Assembly: GCF_013410345.1 (NCBI RefSeq)
Contig: NZ_JACCFJ010000001.1
Location: 2,765,001 to 2,829,000, forward strand
Source: Saccharopolyspora hordei
Lineage (GTDB): Bacteria; Actinomycetota; Actinomycetes; Mycobacteriales; Pseudonocardiaceae
Length of the DNA: 64,000 nt
Direction of reading: 5' to 3'
Shown here: positions 15,792 to 24,689 of the stretch, in pieces
Position numbering within the stretch: the first letter of the stretch is position 1
Layout: every line of letters begins with the position of its first letter
Program-made: the position numbers and the translations under genes
The notes under the pieces: generated by a model
Database searches by the model: none
The model's input: the letters and a program-made list of their open reading frames with translations, nothing else
What the model was told of the DNA's origin: nothing

Positions 15792-16709
15792 TCAGCAGTC
15801 CTGGGCGGCTTCCGCGATGAGCTCGCGCAGCCAGCGGTGCGCGGGGTCGTGGGTGTTCATGGGGTGCCACCAGAGGGCTTCGACGAGCGGGTCCGCGGGG
15901 AAGGGGCACTCGAGCACGCGGAGGCCGGGAACACCGCGGAACCGGTCGGCGAGCCGGTGCTGGATGAGCGCCACCCGGTCGGTCCCGGTGATCAGCAGCG
16001 GCAGGGTCACGAAGCTCTCGACGACCATGCTGATCCGTGGCTCGATCCCCCTGGCGCGCATCTGCAGCGTGGCCGGCGTGAACGCGGTGGGGCGGTGGTA
16101 GGTGACCACCCACGGCAGCTCGGAGAGCTGGTCGGTGGTGAGCTCCTCCTCGACGGCGTCGTTGTCGGTCGACGCGAGGCAGACCCAGTCGTCGGTGTAG
16201 AGGTCGGCGTGGGGCAGGTCGCTGAGGAAGCCGTGCGGGAGCACCAAGGCGTCGGCGGTGCGCAGGACGTCGTGCGCGTGGTCCACGGCGTCGGTGCTGG
16301 TCTGCTGGACGTGCAGCCGGACCTGCGGTGCCCGGTGCGCGGTGAGGCGCGCGAGCGGTTCGCCGAGCACGGCCAGCGAGTAGTCGGACATCAGGACCAC
16401 GAACTCGCGCGTGGAGTGGGCGGGGTCGAACGTCGGCTGGGCGCTGAACACCCGCCGCGCGGCAGCGGTGGCCACCTCGACGGGCTCGACGAGCTGCGCC
16501 GCCAGCGGCGAGAGCTCGTACCTGTTGCCGGAGCGCAGCAGCAGCTCGTCGCCGAAGTGCCGGCGCAGCTTGGCCAGCGCCGCACTGACCGCCGGTTGGG
16601 TGCGGCCGAGCCGTCGTGCCGCGCGGGTGACGCTGCGTTCGCTGAGCAGCGCCTCGAGCACCGACAGCAGGTTCAGGTCGAGGTTGGCGAGGTGCGTCGG
16701 TCTCCTCAT
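15792..16709 (-). CDS. LysR-family transcriptional regulator
   Basis: 305 residues from ATG 16709. N-terminal LysR helix-turn-helix (LNLLSVLEALLSERSVTRAA, RRLGRTQPAVSAALAKLRR) and a C-terminal effector domain of the NodD/NahR/LinR branch (FVVLMSDYSLAVLGEPL, LPHGFLSDLP, WVCLASTDND). This branch often answers to aromatic ligands. It is divergent from the aromatic-catabolism operon that begins at 16818 and shares a 108-base intergenic region with it, so it is the likely activator. A candidate LysR box is at 16736-16748. Confidence 0.88.
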   Translation of the reverse strand: MRRPTHLANLDLNLLSVLEALLSERSVTRAARRLGRTQPAVSAALAKLRRHFGDELLLRSGNRYELSPLAAQLVEPVEVATAAARRVFSAQPTFDPAHSTREFVVLMSDYSLAVLGEPLARLTAHRAPQVRLHVQQTSTDAVDHAHDVLRTADALVLPHGFLSDLPHADLYTDDWVCLASTDNDAVEEELTTDQLSELPWVVTYHRPTAFTPATLQMRARGIEPRISMVVESFVTLPLLITGTDRVALIQHRLADRFRGVPGLRVLECPFPADPLVEALWWHPMNTHDPAHRWLRELIAEAAQDC

Positions 16710-16735
16710 GGTCGCCCGAGGGTATAAGCCGCGTG

Positions 16736-16748
16736 GATGTCGAGCATC
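16736..16748. promoter_or_regulatory. Candidate LysR box
   Basis: GATG-TCGAG-CATC is a short inverted repeat with 4-base arms in the divergent region between the LysR gene and the aromatic operon. A TATAAG box lies at 16723-16728. The match to the T-N11-A consensus is weak. Confidence 0.25.
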
Positions 16749-16817
16749 AGGACTTCGCGCTTCCTCCATGGCCCCGTGTGAGGGGAGAGTGCGGGTGAGA
16801 CCGAAGCGGAGGAGCGG

Positions 16818-17114
16818 GTGCCGGTGGTCGACATCGATCCGGCCGACCCGGGGGCGCTCGCCCGGGCGGCCGCGGAGTTCTCCGACCGGGGTCGCTGGGG
16901 TGAGGAGGACGTGCGCGGCACGGTGAACGTCCGCACCGAGGAGGAGCGCATCGCCGGAGCGCGCCTGGTGCGACGGGGTGCCGCGTTCTCGCCGGCGCAG
17001 CTGTTCGCGGCCGACGGGCGCGGGTGGCGGCGACGCACCCACCCGGTCCAGACGGTGCTGGACACGGGCGAGCAGGGCTCCGGTTCCCCGATCAACCCCA
17101 TCGCGGTGAAGTGA
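16818..17114 (+). CDS. Cyclase-family protein, N-terminal part only
   Basis: 98 residues with a good GGAGGAG binding site at 16808-16814 before GTG 16818. The segment GRWGEEDVRGTVNV...RIAGARLVRRGAAFS resembles the N-terminus of the cyclase/kynurenine-formamidase family, whose members run to 250-320 residues and carry an HxGTHxDxP metal motif. That part is absent: the frame stops after PINPIAVK, nine bases before the monooxygenase start. It is either a relic of a deleted gene or a short protein that kept expression signals. Third-base composition is still gene-like. Confidence 0.55.
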   Translation: MPVVDIDPADPGALARAAAEFSDRGRWGEEDVRGTVNVRTEEERIAGARLVRRGAAFSPAQLFAADGRGWRRRTHPVQTVLDTGEQGSGSPINPIAVK

Positions 17115-17122
17115 GGAACGGC

Positions 17123-18250
17123 ATGGCTGCTGTCGAATCGACCCTGATCGTCGGCGGTGGCACCGTGGGGTGCGCCCTGGCGACCCTGCTCGCCGCCGGC
17201 GGGGTCGAGGTGGAGATCGCCGAGATCCGGCAGGACTGGACCGTGCACGGGTCCGGGATCACGTTGCAGGGCAACGCGTTGCGCGTGCTCCGGCAGGTCG
17301 GGGTGTGGCCCCGGGTGCGCGAGCTCGGGTTCCCCTTCGACGGGATGGGGATCCGGTCGCACACGGGTGAGCTGCTCGCCGACCTCACCGACCAGCGGAC
17401 CGGCGGCCCCGACCTGCCCGCCACGGTGGGGATGAGCCGGCCGAGGCTGGCGACCGTGCTCTCCGAGGCCGCGGTCCAGGCCGGCGCCGTGGTGCGGCTC
17501 GGCACCACGGTGGAGACCCTGCGGCGGGACGAGTCCGGTGTGGACGTCACCTTCGACGACGGCACCGCGCGTCGCTACGACCTGGTGGTCGGTGCGGACG
17601 GGATCCGGTCGCACGTGCGGTCGCTGCTGGGCATCGACGTCGTGCCGCAGCCCACGGGGTTGTCGATCTGGCGCGTCCAGGCGCGGCGGCCACCCGGCCT
17701 GGAGCGCACCGACATCTGCTACGACGGCCCGTGCCACATCGCGGGGTACTGCCCCACCGGCGAGGAGACGCTCTACGCGTACCTGGTGGAGCGCAGCCAG
17801 GACCGCACGCGGATGCCGCGTGCCGAGCAGTTGCAGACCGTCCGGCGCTTGGCATCCGGCTACCACGGGTTCTGGGACGAGATCCGGGACGACCTGACCG
17901 ACCCGAGCGTGCTCAACCACACCGCCTTCGAGCACCTGCTGGTCCCGCCGCCGTGGAACCGGGGGCGTGTGGTGCTGGTCGGCGATGCCGCGCACGCCTG
18001 CCCACCCACGCTGGCCCAGGGCGCCGCGATGGGCCTGGAAGACGCCGCGGTCCTCGCCGAGCTCCTGCTGGGCTCCGACCGCGTGGCCGAGTCGTTGTGG
18101 GCGGCGTTCACCGAGCGTCGGTTCGCGCGGGTCCGGGCCGTCGTGGACGGCTCGCTGCAGATCGTCCGGTGGCTGCTCGGGGACGACACCGATGCCGATG
18201 TGCCCGGTCTCACCGGGCGGGTCGCAGAGCTGGTCAGCGAACCGGCGTGA
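17123..18250 (+). CDS. FAD-dependent aromatic monooxygenase
   Basis: 375 residues from ATG 17123 (GAGGAACG just upstream). Group A flavoprotein hydroxylase: dinucleotide motif TLIVGGGTVGCALATLLAAGG, the middle DG motif VVGADGIRSHVRSLLG, and the second FAD motif GRVVLVGDAAHACPPTLAQGAAMGLEDA. Such enzymes hydroxylate phenolic or hydroxypyridine rings using NAD(P)H and O2. In the operon it would prepare a dihydroxylated ring for the extradiol dioxygenase downstream. Substrate cannot be read from the sequence. Confidence 0.88.
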   Translation: MAAVESTLIVGGGTVGCALATLLAAGGVEVEIAEIRQDWTVHGSGITLQGNALRVLRQVGVWPRVRELGFPFDGMGIRSHTGELLADLTDQRTGGPDLPATVGMSRPRLATVLSEAAVQAGAVVRLGTTVETLRRDESGVDVTFDDGTARRYDLVVGADGIRSHVRSLLGIDVVPQPTGLSIWRVQARRPPGLERTDICYDGPCHIAGYCPTGEETLYAYLVERSQDRTRMPRAEQLQTVRRLASGYHGFWDEIRDDLTDPSVLNHTAFEHLLVPPPWNRGRVVLVGDAAHACPPTLAQGAAMGLEDAAVLAELLLGSDRVAESLWAAFTERRFARVRAVVDGSLQIVRWLLGDDTDADVPGLTGRVAELVSEPA

Positions 18251-18286
18251 ACCGGCGGCCGCCGAACGCGGATGGGAGTGATGACG

Positions 18287-19258
18287 ATGCGCTTCGCCAC
18301 CTGCGAACACCGTGGCGAGGTGTTCGCCGGGGTGCTCGACCGGGAGGGGGAACACCTGTTCGCGGTCCCGGACGGGACCACGGTGCTGGACCTGGTGCGG
18401 TCGGGGCTCCCGGCGGCACTGGAGGCCGGTCGCGCCGCACTGACCGGCTCCGCCGTCCCGGTCGACCAGGTCCGGTGGCTGCCACCGCTGGAACCGCCGA
18501 CCGTGCGCGACTTCGTCGCGTTCGAGGAGCACGTCGACGGGGTGGTCGCCTCGGTGAGCGGCAGGAACGGGGTGGTGCCGGAGTGGTACGAGGCCCCGAC
18601 GTTCTACTTCACCGACCCGCACGCGCTGGTCGGCGCGCACGACGACGTCCCAGTCCCGCCCGGTTCGCGGGAGTTCGACTTCGAGCTCGAAGTCGCCTGC
18701 GTCGTCGGGCGTGATGCGGCCTCACCGGCCCCGAACGAGGTGGAGATCTTCGGGTACACGATCTTCCACGACTGGTCCGCCCGCGACCTGCAGCGCCGGG
18801 AGATGGAGGTCGGCCTGGGCCCGGCCAAGGGCACGGACTCCGCCACCACGCTCGGTCCGTGGCTGGTCACCGCCGACGAACTCGAACCCTTCCGGGACGC
18901 CGAGGGGCTCCTCGCGCTGGAGGAGCGCGTGGCGGTCAACGGTGTCGAGGTCGGCCGGGACCTGCTGTCCAACATGGGCTGGCCGTTCGAGGAGCTGGTC
19001 GCCTACGCCGGACGCGGCACCCACGTGCGCGCCGGTGACGTGCTCGGCTCCGGCACCTGCGGGAACGGCGGGTGCCTCGCCGAGCTGTGGGGACGCAGCG
19101 GGACCCAGCAGCCCCCGCCGCTGCGGCCGGGTGACGTCGTCGAGATGACCGTCGAAGGGCTCGGCACCACCCGCAACACCGTCGTCGAGTCCGCCGCCCT
19201 ACCGCCTGTGCTCCCGCCGGCACGGGTGCGCCCCCGCCACCGGGAGCGACGCCCATGA
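18287..19258 (+). CDS. Fumarylacetoacetate hydrolase family protein
   Basis: 323 residues from ATG 18287; ATGs at 18272 and 18281 are in frame, but GGGAG at 18274-18278 is best spaced for 18287. FAH-fold signatures: FEEHVDGVVASVSG, the metal-binding FELEVACVVGRDA, IFGYTIFHDWSARDLQRREM, GPAKGTDSATTLGPWLVT and GSGTCGNGGCLAELWG. The family hydrolyses or isomerises ring-cleavage products such as fumarylpyruvate, acylpyruvates or 2-hydroxyhepta-2,4-dienedioate. It fits as a late step of the aromatic pathway of this operon. Confidence 0.88.
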   Translation: MRFATCEHRGEVFAGVLDREGEHLFAVPDGTTVLDLVRSGLPAALEAGRAALTGSAVPVDQVRWLPPLEPPTVRDFVAFEEHVDGVVASVSGRNGVVPEWYEAPTFYFTDPHALVGAHDDVPVPPGSREFDFELEVACVVGRDAASPAPNEVEIFGYTIFHDWSARDLQRREMEVGLGPAKGTDSATTLGPWLVTADELEPFRDAEGLLALEERVAVNGVEVGRDLLSNMGWPFEELVAYAGRGTHVRAGDVLGSGTCGNGGCLAELWGRSGTQQPPPLRPGDVVEMTVEGLGTTRNTVVESAALPPVLPPARVRPRHRERRP

Positions 19259-19339
19259 CGGCGACGGGCGTCATGGGGGAGGTCGTCACCGGTGCGGGGA
19301 CAGCTGCCCCACGGACCGCAGACTTCTGAGAGGAAGGCC

Positions 19340-20503
19340 ATGTTCGAGTACTTCCCCGGCAACTACGTGTGGAACCTGGGAGTCGTCGCGGCTCTCAACA
19401 GCGGCGGTCTGATCGACGAAGTGGACCGCGCCTGCCGCCCGATCCGTGAGATCGCGAGGAAGGGCGAGGACGTCGGCACCCCGGACTTCCTCCGGGCGTG
19501 GACCGCGCTGACCGACCAGCTCGTCGCCCAGGCCGAGCTGGCCGAGCGGGACGGCCGCACGCGCACCGCCGGCCAGACGTACTTCCGCGCGACCAACTAC
19601 CTGTGCCAGACCGAGCGCATGCTCGCCCGGTCCGACCCCGACCGGGTCCCGACCTACCGCCGGGTGCTCGAGCTGGCGCGGAAGTCCTTCGCGCTGCGCG
19701 ACCCCCGCGTCAGCCGGGTCGAGATCCCCTACGGGGGCACCGCGCTGCCCGCCTACTACAGCCAGGCCCCGGCAGCGGACGAGGGACCGGCACCGGTGGT
19801 CGTGCTGGTCAACGGGCTGGACTCCACCAAGGAGCACATGTACACCTCCAGCCACTGGGAGGAGCTCGCCGCCCGAGGGATCTCGTGCCTGATGCTCGAC
19901 CAACCCGGCACCGGGGAGTCGCTGCGGCTGCGCGGACTGACCGCCAGGATCGACGCCGAGGCGTGGGCGAGTGCCGCCGTGGACTGGTTGCAGGAGCGGC
20001 CTGAGGTCGACGCGGCCCGGATCGGGATCGTCGGGTGGTCGCTCGGTGGCTACTACGCGCCGCGGGCCGCGGCCTTCGAGGAGCGGTTCGCCTTGGTGGT
20101 GGCGTGGGGAGCCAACCACGACTGGGGCGCGGTGCAACGCCGCCGCCGCGAGCGCGAGGGCGAACGCCCGGTCCCGCACTACTGGGAACACGTGCTCTGG
20201 GTGTGGGGGCACGACGACCTCGACACCTTCCTCGACTTCGCCGACGACATCCACCTCAACGGGGTGGTCGAGAAGATCGCGGTGCCGTTCCTCGTCGTGC
20301 ACGGGCAGAACGACCGGCAGATCCCGCTGCAGTACGCGCACCAGAGCTACGAGCAGGCGGTGAACTCGCCGAAGCGGGAACTGCGGGTGTTCACGCCCGA
20401 CGAAGGCGCCACCGAGCACATCGGACTCGACCACCTCCCGCTCGTCAGCTCGTTCGTCGCCGACTGGGTCGCAGGCACCTTCGCCGAACTCGACGAGCGC
20501 TGA
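19340..20503 (+). CDS. Alpha/beta hydrolase, pseudooxynicotine-hydrolase-like
   Basis: 387 residues from ATG 19340 (GAGAGGAAGG upstream). An N-terminal helical cap domain (about 1-120) precedes the hydrolase core. The nucleophile elbow is GIVGWSLGGYYAP; the acid follows VVHGQNDRQIPL and the base is in TEHIGLDHLP. This layout matches FrsA/DUF1100-like enzymes and 2,6-dihydroxypseudooxynicotine hydrolase, which cleave C-C bonds beside a carbonyl. It is likely to split a side chain or ring-fission product. Exact substrate unknown. Confidence 0.82.
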   Translation: MFEYFPGNYVWNLGVVAALNSGGLIDEVDRACRPIREIARKGEDVGTPDFLRAWTALTDQLVAQAELAERDGRTRTAGQTYFRATNYLCQTERMLARSDPDRVPTYRRVLELARKSFALRDPRVSRVEIPYGGTALPAYYSQAPAADEGPAPVVVLVNGLDSTKEHMYTSSHWEELAARGISCLMLDQPGTGESLRLRGLTARIDAEAWASAAVDWLQERPEVDAARIGIVGWSLGGYYAPRAAAFEERFALVVAWGANHDWGAVQRRRREREGERPVPHYWEHVLWVWGHDDLDTFLDFADDIHLNGVVEKIAVPFLVVHGQNDRQIPLQYAHQSYEQAVNSPKRELRVFTPDEGATEHIGLDHLPLVSSFVADWVAGTFAELDER

Positions 20504-20539
20504 CGCCACCCGACCCCGCAAGCACCGAGGAGACCAGCG

Positions 20540-21577
20540 TTGTCCGAGATCCTGCTGTCCCAGCTCGCCCACGTGGAGCTGTTGAGCCCCCGGCCCGACG
20601 AGACCGTGCGGTGGATGAAGGACGTCTTCGGCCTGGAGGAGACCACCCGAGAAGGGCAGTCCGTCTACCTGCGCGGCTGGGCCGAGTGGCTGCACTCCAG
20701 CCTCATCGTCACCGAGTCCGACCAGCCGGGCGTGGGCCGCATCGGCTGGCGCACCTACGGGCCCGAGGACCCCGAGACCATCGCGAAGCGGTTGGACGGC
20801 ACCGACGAAGCCGTCGGCTGGGTCGACGACTGGCCTGGGCACGGCGCCACCTTCCAGTACCGCGCCCCGGAGGGACGTCACCTCCACGAGGTCTTCTGGG
20901 AGGTCGATCGCTACGAGGCACCAGAGGACCGGAAGGACCCGTGCATCAAGAACCGCCCGCAGCGGTACCCGGGCCGAGGGATCGGTGCTCGCTACCTCGA
21001 CCACGTCACCGTTCCCACGCCGAACATGCGAGCCGACATCGACTTCTACACGCGGCTCGGCGCCCGGCACACGGCGCAGACCGAGGTGGAGCCCGGCTTC
21101 TCGGTGTTCTCCACGTTGACCTGCAACGGCATCCGTTCCACCCACGACCTGGCCCTGGTGCCCGACTTCAGCGGCATGACCGGACGAGCCCACCACATCG
21201 CGTTCCGCGTGGACCAGCGCCTCGACGTGGAGCGCGCTGCCGAGCAGTTCCTCGCGCACGACACCCCGATCGAGTTCGGCCCCGGCGTCCACGGCATCGA
21301 CGAGATCACCTACCTCTACGTCCGCGAGCCCGGCGGTTTCCGCATGGAGATCAACGCCGGCGGGTGGGTCAACACCATGCCGGACTGGGAGACCACCACC
21401 TACGACGCGGCGGGCGGCAACCCCGGTCAGAGCCTCTACCGCAACGTCGACGCCCCCGCGGGCTTCCACGACGCCTGGCCGCTGCCCCCGACAGGAGCCG
21501 CCGAGCGGGAACGGGACACCATCGCCAGCGACCGGCTGCGCCCCTTCTACGGCAGCACCGCGGGGAGCGGGCGGTGA
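20540..21577 (+). CDS. Type I extradiol dioxygenase (VOC family)
   Basis: 345 residues from TTG 20540, with GAGGAG at 20526-20531. Two vicinal-oxygen-chelate modules: residues about 7-130 (LAHVELLSPRPDETVRWM) and about 155-290 (LDHVTVPTPNMRADIDFY). The Fe(II) ligands expected in the second module are His in LDHVTV, His in AHHIAFRV and Glu in FRMEINAGG. Catalyses meta-cleavage of a catechol-like ring. Last gene of the operon, transcribed after the monooxygenase and the two hydrolases. Homology to catechol 2,3-dioxygenases is clear; ring specificity is not. Confidence 0.9.
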   Translation: MSEILLSQLAHVELLSPRPDETVRWMKDVFGLEETTREGQSVYLRGWAEWLHSSLIVTESDQPGVGRIGWRTYGPEDPETIAKRLDGTDEAVGWVDDWPGHGATFQYRAPEGRHLHEVFWEVDRYEAPEDRKDPCIKNRPQRYPGRGIGARYLDHVTVPTPNMRADIDFYTRLGARHTAQTEVEPGFSVFSTLTCNGIRSTHDLALVPDFSGMTGRAHHIAFRVDQRLDVERAAEQFLAHDTPIEFGPGVHGIDEITYLYVREPGGFRMEINAGGWVNTMPDWETTTYDAAGGNPGQSLYRNVDAPAGFHDAWPLPPTGAAERERDTIASDRLRPFYGSTAGSGR

Positions 21578-22019
21578 GCCCGTCCGCCGGGCAGTGACCA
21601 CAGCTGCACTTCGGCGTGCCGGGCGGTCAGCGTCGGCCTACTGCTGTGCACTGCACTGCGCCCAGCCGCGGCACGGCGATGAGCGCCGGGTGGAGGTGGT
21701 GCGCTGAGCCGGCACGAGCGACGCAGTGCTGCAGCCGCGCGTGGACGTGGACTCGGCCCGCGGTAGTGCTCCACCACCGCTCCAGACGTCCGCGGTCCCC
21801 GTGGTTCGTGATGTGCCCGGCGTCATCGTCCGATCGTGTTGATCGACTTGCGCGGTGGGCAGTCCCGCTCAACGTCGCCTCACCTGTCTGAGTGCTCGAA
21901 TCCTTCGATCGTGCGGGTGATTCCGGGACCACTTACGCTCGCCACGCGAGAACGAGCGGCTGCTGACGTCGGAGCAGGCTGGCGGACAACGTGGCGGTCG
22001 AACGCACAGGAGGGGTTCC
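21578..22019. other. Intergenic region without recognisable gene
   Basis: 442 bases. Codon-like periodicity is absent in all frames. The end carries the catalase ribosome binding site (AGGAGGGG, about 22009-22016). I see no convincing RNA gene, repeat or terminator. Confidence 0.5.
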
Positions 22020-22902
22020 ATGTTCCTTCACCGGCAAGAGCTGCAGTTCAAGGCACAGCCGGACCAACCGGACGCGGTCTTCGCCCGCAAGCTGCAGGAA
22101 GTGCTCGGCGGTCAGTACGGCGAGATCACCGTGGCGATGCAGTACATGTTCCAGGGGTGGAACATGCACATCCCGGGCAAGTACCGCGACCTCGTCTTCG
22201 GCATCGCCGCGGAGGAGATCGGCCACGTCGAGATGCTGGCCACCATGATCGCGCAGCTGCTGGAGAAGGCGCTTCCTGGGCATCACCGACGAGGCGGTGC
22301 AGAAGGACCCGACCGTCGCGGCGGTCATCGGCGGCACCGACGTGCAGCACGCGATCGTCGCGGGTGCGGGTGCGCGGCCGGTGGACAGCATGGGCAACCC
22401 CTGGATGGGGTCCTACATCACGGCGAGCGGGAACCTGCTCGCCGACTTCACCTCGAACGCCAACGCGGAGATGCAGGGACGGGTGCAGGTCGCCCGGCTC
22501 TACCACATGACCGACGACAAGGGCGTGCGCGACCTGCTGTCCTTCCTGCTGGCCCGCGACACGATGCACCAGAACCAGTGGCTGGCCGCCGCAGCGGAGC
22601 TCCGCGAGGACGGCGCCGAGGAGATGCCGGTGCCCAGCAACTTCCCGCAGAGCAAGGAACACCGCGAGGTGTCCTACCAGTACCTGAACTTCAGCGACGG
22701 CCGGCACGCGTCCGAAGGCCGCTGGGCGTCCGGCCCGACACCGGACGGCAACGGGGAGTTCAGCTACCACGACGGACCCACCACGACGGCGCCCATGCCG
22801 CCGCCCACGCACCCGGACGCCCGCTTCTACGGCACCACGGAACTGTCCAACACGGCGGAGAAGATGGCCGGAACCGCCCAGGACAAGCTCAAGAAGGAGT
22901 GA
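22020..22902 (+). pseudogene. Manganese catalase, frameshifted
   Basis: Two frames together encode a full non-haem manganese catalase of about 294 residues. Residues 1-84 (MFLHRQELQFKAQPDQPD to MIAQLLEKA) are read from ATG 22020; from about 22273 the homology continues one base later (FLGITDEAVQKDPTVAAV to the stop at 22902). One surplus base in 22269-22280 explains it. Metal ligands are intact in both halves: Glu in GQYGEITVAM, Glu/His in AAEEIGHVEM, Glu in NANAEMQGRV and His in ARDTMHQNQW. Everything but the single base looks functional, so either a very recent mutation or a sequencing error. Confidence 0.85.
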
Positions 22903-23277
22903 ACCGACGACCTCGCAGCCGTCCCTCCCATGACGTAGTCGGGTCCCTCGCGGTGGCCCGCCCGGTTCGCCGGGCGGGCCACCGTCGCGTTCTGCCGGGC
23001 GCAGTGGCGGCCGTCGGCCTGCAGCGAACCTGCTGTGGGTGCTGGCCGGCGCGGTGCTGATCGCTGCGGTGTCCGGGCGAGCGCGGAGCGTCCTGAGATC
23101 GCGCGTACCGGCCACGGTCGGTGAGTGACGTCCTCGGCGAGCGCGATCGCGGCACTTCCGCCGTCTACAGAGGACTCCCGGCCGGGTGATCACCTCGCGG
23201 GAGCCGAGTACGATCGGCCCTGGTTCGAGCTGGTCGGTGATCGACCACGCTCCCGCTGTCGGTGTGGGAGGGGAAGG
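22903..23277. other. Intergenic region with a strong hairpin
   Basis: 375 bases. Contains the terminator hairpin at 22951-22984 and, just before the vanZ-like gene, the ribosome binding site GGGAGGGGAAGG. No gene-like frame otherwise. Confidence 0.5.
22951..22984 (+). terminator. Hairpin terminator after manganese catalase
   Basis: Perfect 15-base stem CGGTGGCCCGCCCGG / CCGGGCGGGCCACCG closed by a TTCG tetraloop, 48 bases after the catalase stop. Confidence 0.8.
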
Positions 23278-23865
23278 ATGTCCGGCATCGAGGTCCCGGC
23301 TCTGGCGGTGCTCGGTCCGTTGACCGTGACGGCGATCGTCGCTGTGTTCTGGCGGCTCCGCAGCCGCGGAGAGGTGACGGTGCCGCGGCTGACCGCGGGT
23401 GTAGCGGCCTGCTTGTGCGGTGCGACGGTGCTGGACCACACGCTGTTCCCCTTCACCATCGCGCCGGACGACAGCAGACCGTGGTACGTGTGGCTGAACG
23501 TCGTGCCGTTCACCGACCTCGTCGACGACCCCATCGGGATCGTGCTCAACGTGGCGCTGTTCGTGCCGGTGGGCCTCCTCATGCCGCTCGTCGTGCGCGT
23601 GCGGTCGGTGGGGAGCGCTCTGCTCCACGGGTTCCTCCTCAGCCTGGGCATCGAGGTCGTGCAGTTGGCCGGTGACCTCGCGGTGAGCACAGGCCGCGTC
23701 GCCGACGTCGACGACCTGATCGGCAACTCCGCCGGGGCCCTGATCGGCTACGCCGCCTTCCGGCTCGCGCTGCTCGTCCCGCCCCTCGCCCGAGCCGTCG
23801 AACTCGCGTCCTGGCACCCCGTCGCGGCCACAGCACGGCCGGAGGTCGGGGACCGCGGCGCGTGA
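23278..23865 (+). CDS. VanZ-like integral membrane protein
   Basis: 195 residues from ATG 23278 (GGGAGGGGAAGG immediately upstream). Four to five membrane helices with the VanZ-family blocks LDHTLFPF, VVPFTDLVDD, GIVLNVALFVPVGLLMPLV and IEVVQLAGDLAV..GRVADVDDLIGNSAGALIGY. The family includes the teicoplanin-resistance accessory VanZ, but most members in actinobacteria have no known role. It is the only intact gene in a stretch of broken ones; the cydA remnant starts six bases after its stop. Confidence 0.8.
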   Translation: MSGIEVPALAVLGPLTVTAIVAVFWRLRSRGEVTVPRLTAGVAACLCGATVLDHTLFPFTIAPDDSRPWYVWLNVVPFTDLVDDPIGIVLNVALFVPVGLLMPLVVRVRSVGSALLHGFLLSLGIEVVQLAGDLAVSTGRVADVDDLIGNSAGALIGYAAFRLALLVPPLARAVELASWHPVAATARPEVGDRGA

Positions 23866-23871
23866 AGCGTC

Positions 23872-24689
23872 ATCGAGGCGATCTCCTCGGCGTCTACCTC
23901 TACGGCTGGAACCGGGTTGTCGCCGCGGGTCCACGTGCTCACCGGCATCCCGGTGTGCGTGGCCGGCGTCGCGTCGGCGTTCGTCGTCGTCGCGGCCAAC
24001 GCCTGGATGAACCAGCCGCGCGGCTTCGACCTGGACGACGGTCGGGTCGTGGCGGTCCGCCCGTGGGCCGCGCTGTTCAACCCGGCCACGCCGCCGCAGA
24101 CGGTCCACATGATCCTCGCGGCGTTCATGGTGGCCGGCTTCGGGATGGCGTCCGTGTACGCGGCGGCCATGCTGCGGGGACGCACGGACCGGTACCACCG
24201 GCTGGGCTTCGCGGTGCCGTTCACCGTCGCCGCGGTGCTGACCCCGGTGCAGATCGCCGTCGGTGACTGGGCGGCGAAGTTCCTGGCGATCAACCAGCCC
24301 GCGAAGCTCGCCGCGATCGAAGGGGTGTACGCCACCTCGCGCACCGTGCCGTTGAACGTCGGTGGTCTCTACCAGGACGGCGAGGTGCCGTACGCGCTGG
24401 AGATCCCGTACGGGCTGTCGCTGCTGGCGCACTGGGACCCGCACGCGCTCATCATCGGCTTGGACAGGTTCGCGCCTGAGGACCGGCCGCCGGTGAGCGT
24501 GGTGCACTGGTGTTCCAGGTGATGGTGGGCATCGGCGTGCTCCGGCTGCTGTTATGCCTCTGGTTCGCCCTGGCGTGGTGGCGCCGGCGCACCCTGCCCG
24601 CCTCGCGCTGGTTCTTGTGGGGTTCCGCGGCGTCGGGTGCGGCGGCCGCGGTCGCGCTCGAAGCCGACTGGATCACGACCGAGGTCGGG
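23872..24689 (+). pseudogene. cydA: cydA remnant (cytochrome bd oxidase subunit I)
   Basis: Recognisable CydA sequence from IEAIFLGVYLYGW onward, but the first ~110 residues, including the first haem region, are gone. Homology needs shifts at about 23885 (one base missing), 23916 (one extra G; YGWNRLSPRVHVLTG restored) and 24511 (one base missing; FQVMVGIGVL restored). Surviving blocks are AANAWMNQPRGF, VHMILAAFMVAGFGM (haem-ligand His) and the Q-loop INQPAKLAAIEGVY. It breaks off after EADWITTEVG and runs directly into cydB sequence, so about 100 C-terminal residues are also deleted. Not translatable as an oxidase subunit. Confidence 0.85.

Noticed and set aside
21627-21932. A 101-codon minus-strand frame in the gap before the manganese catalase.
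   Set aside because: No binding site, no coding-type third-base bias and no recognisable sequence.
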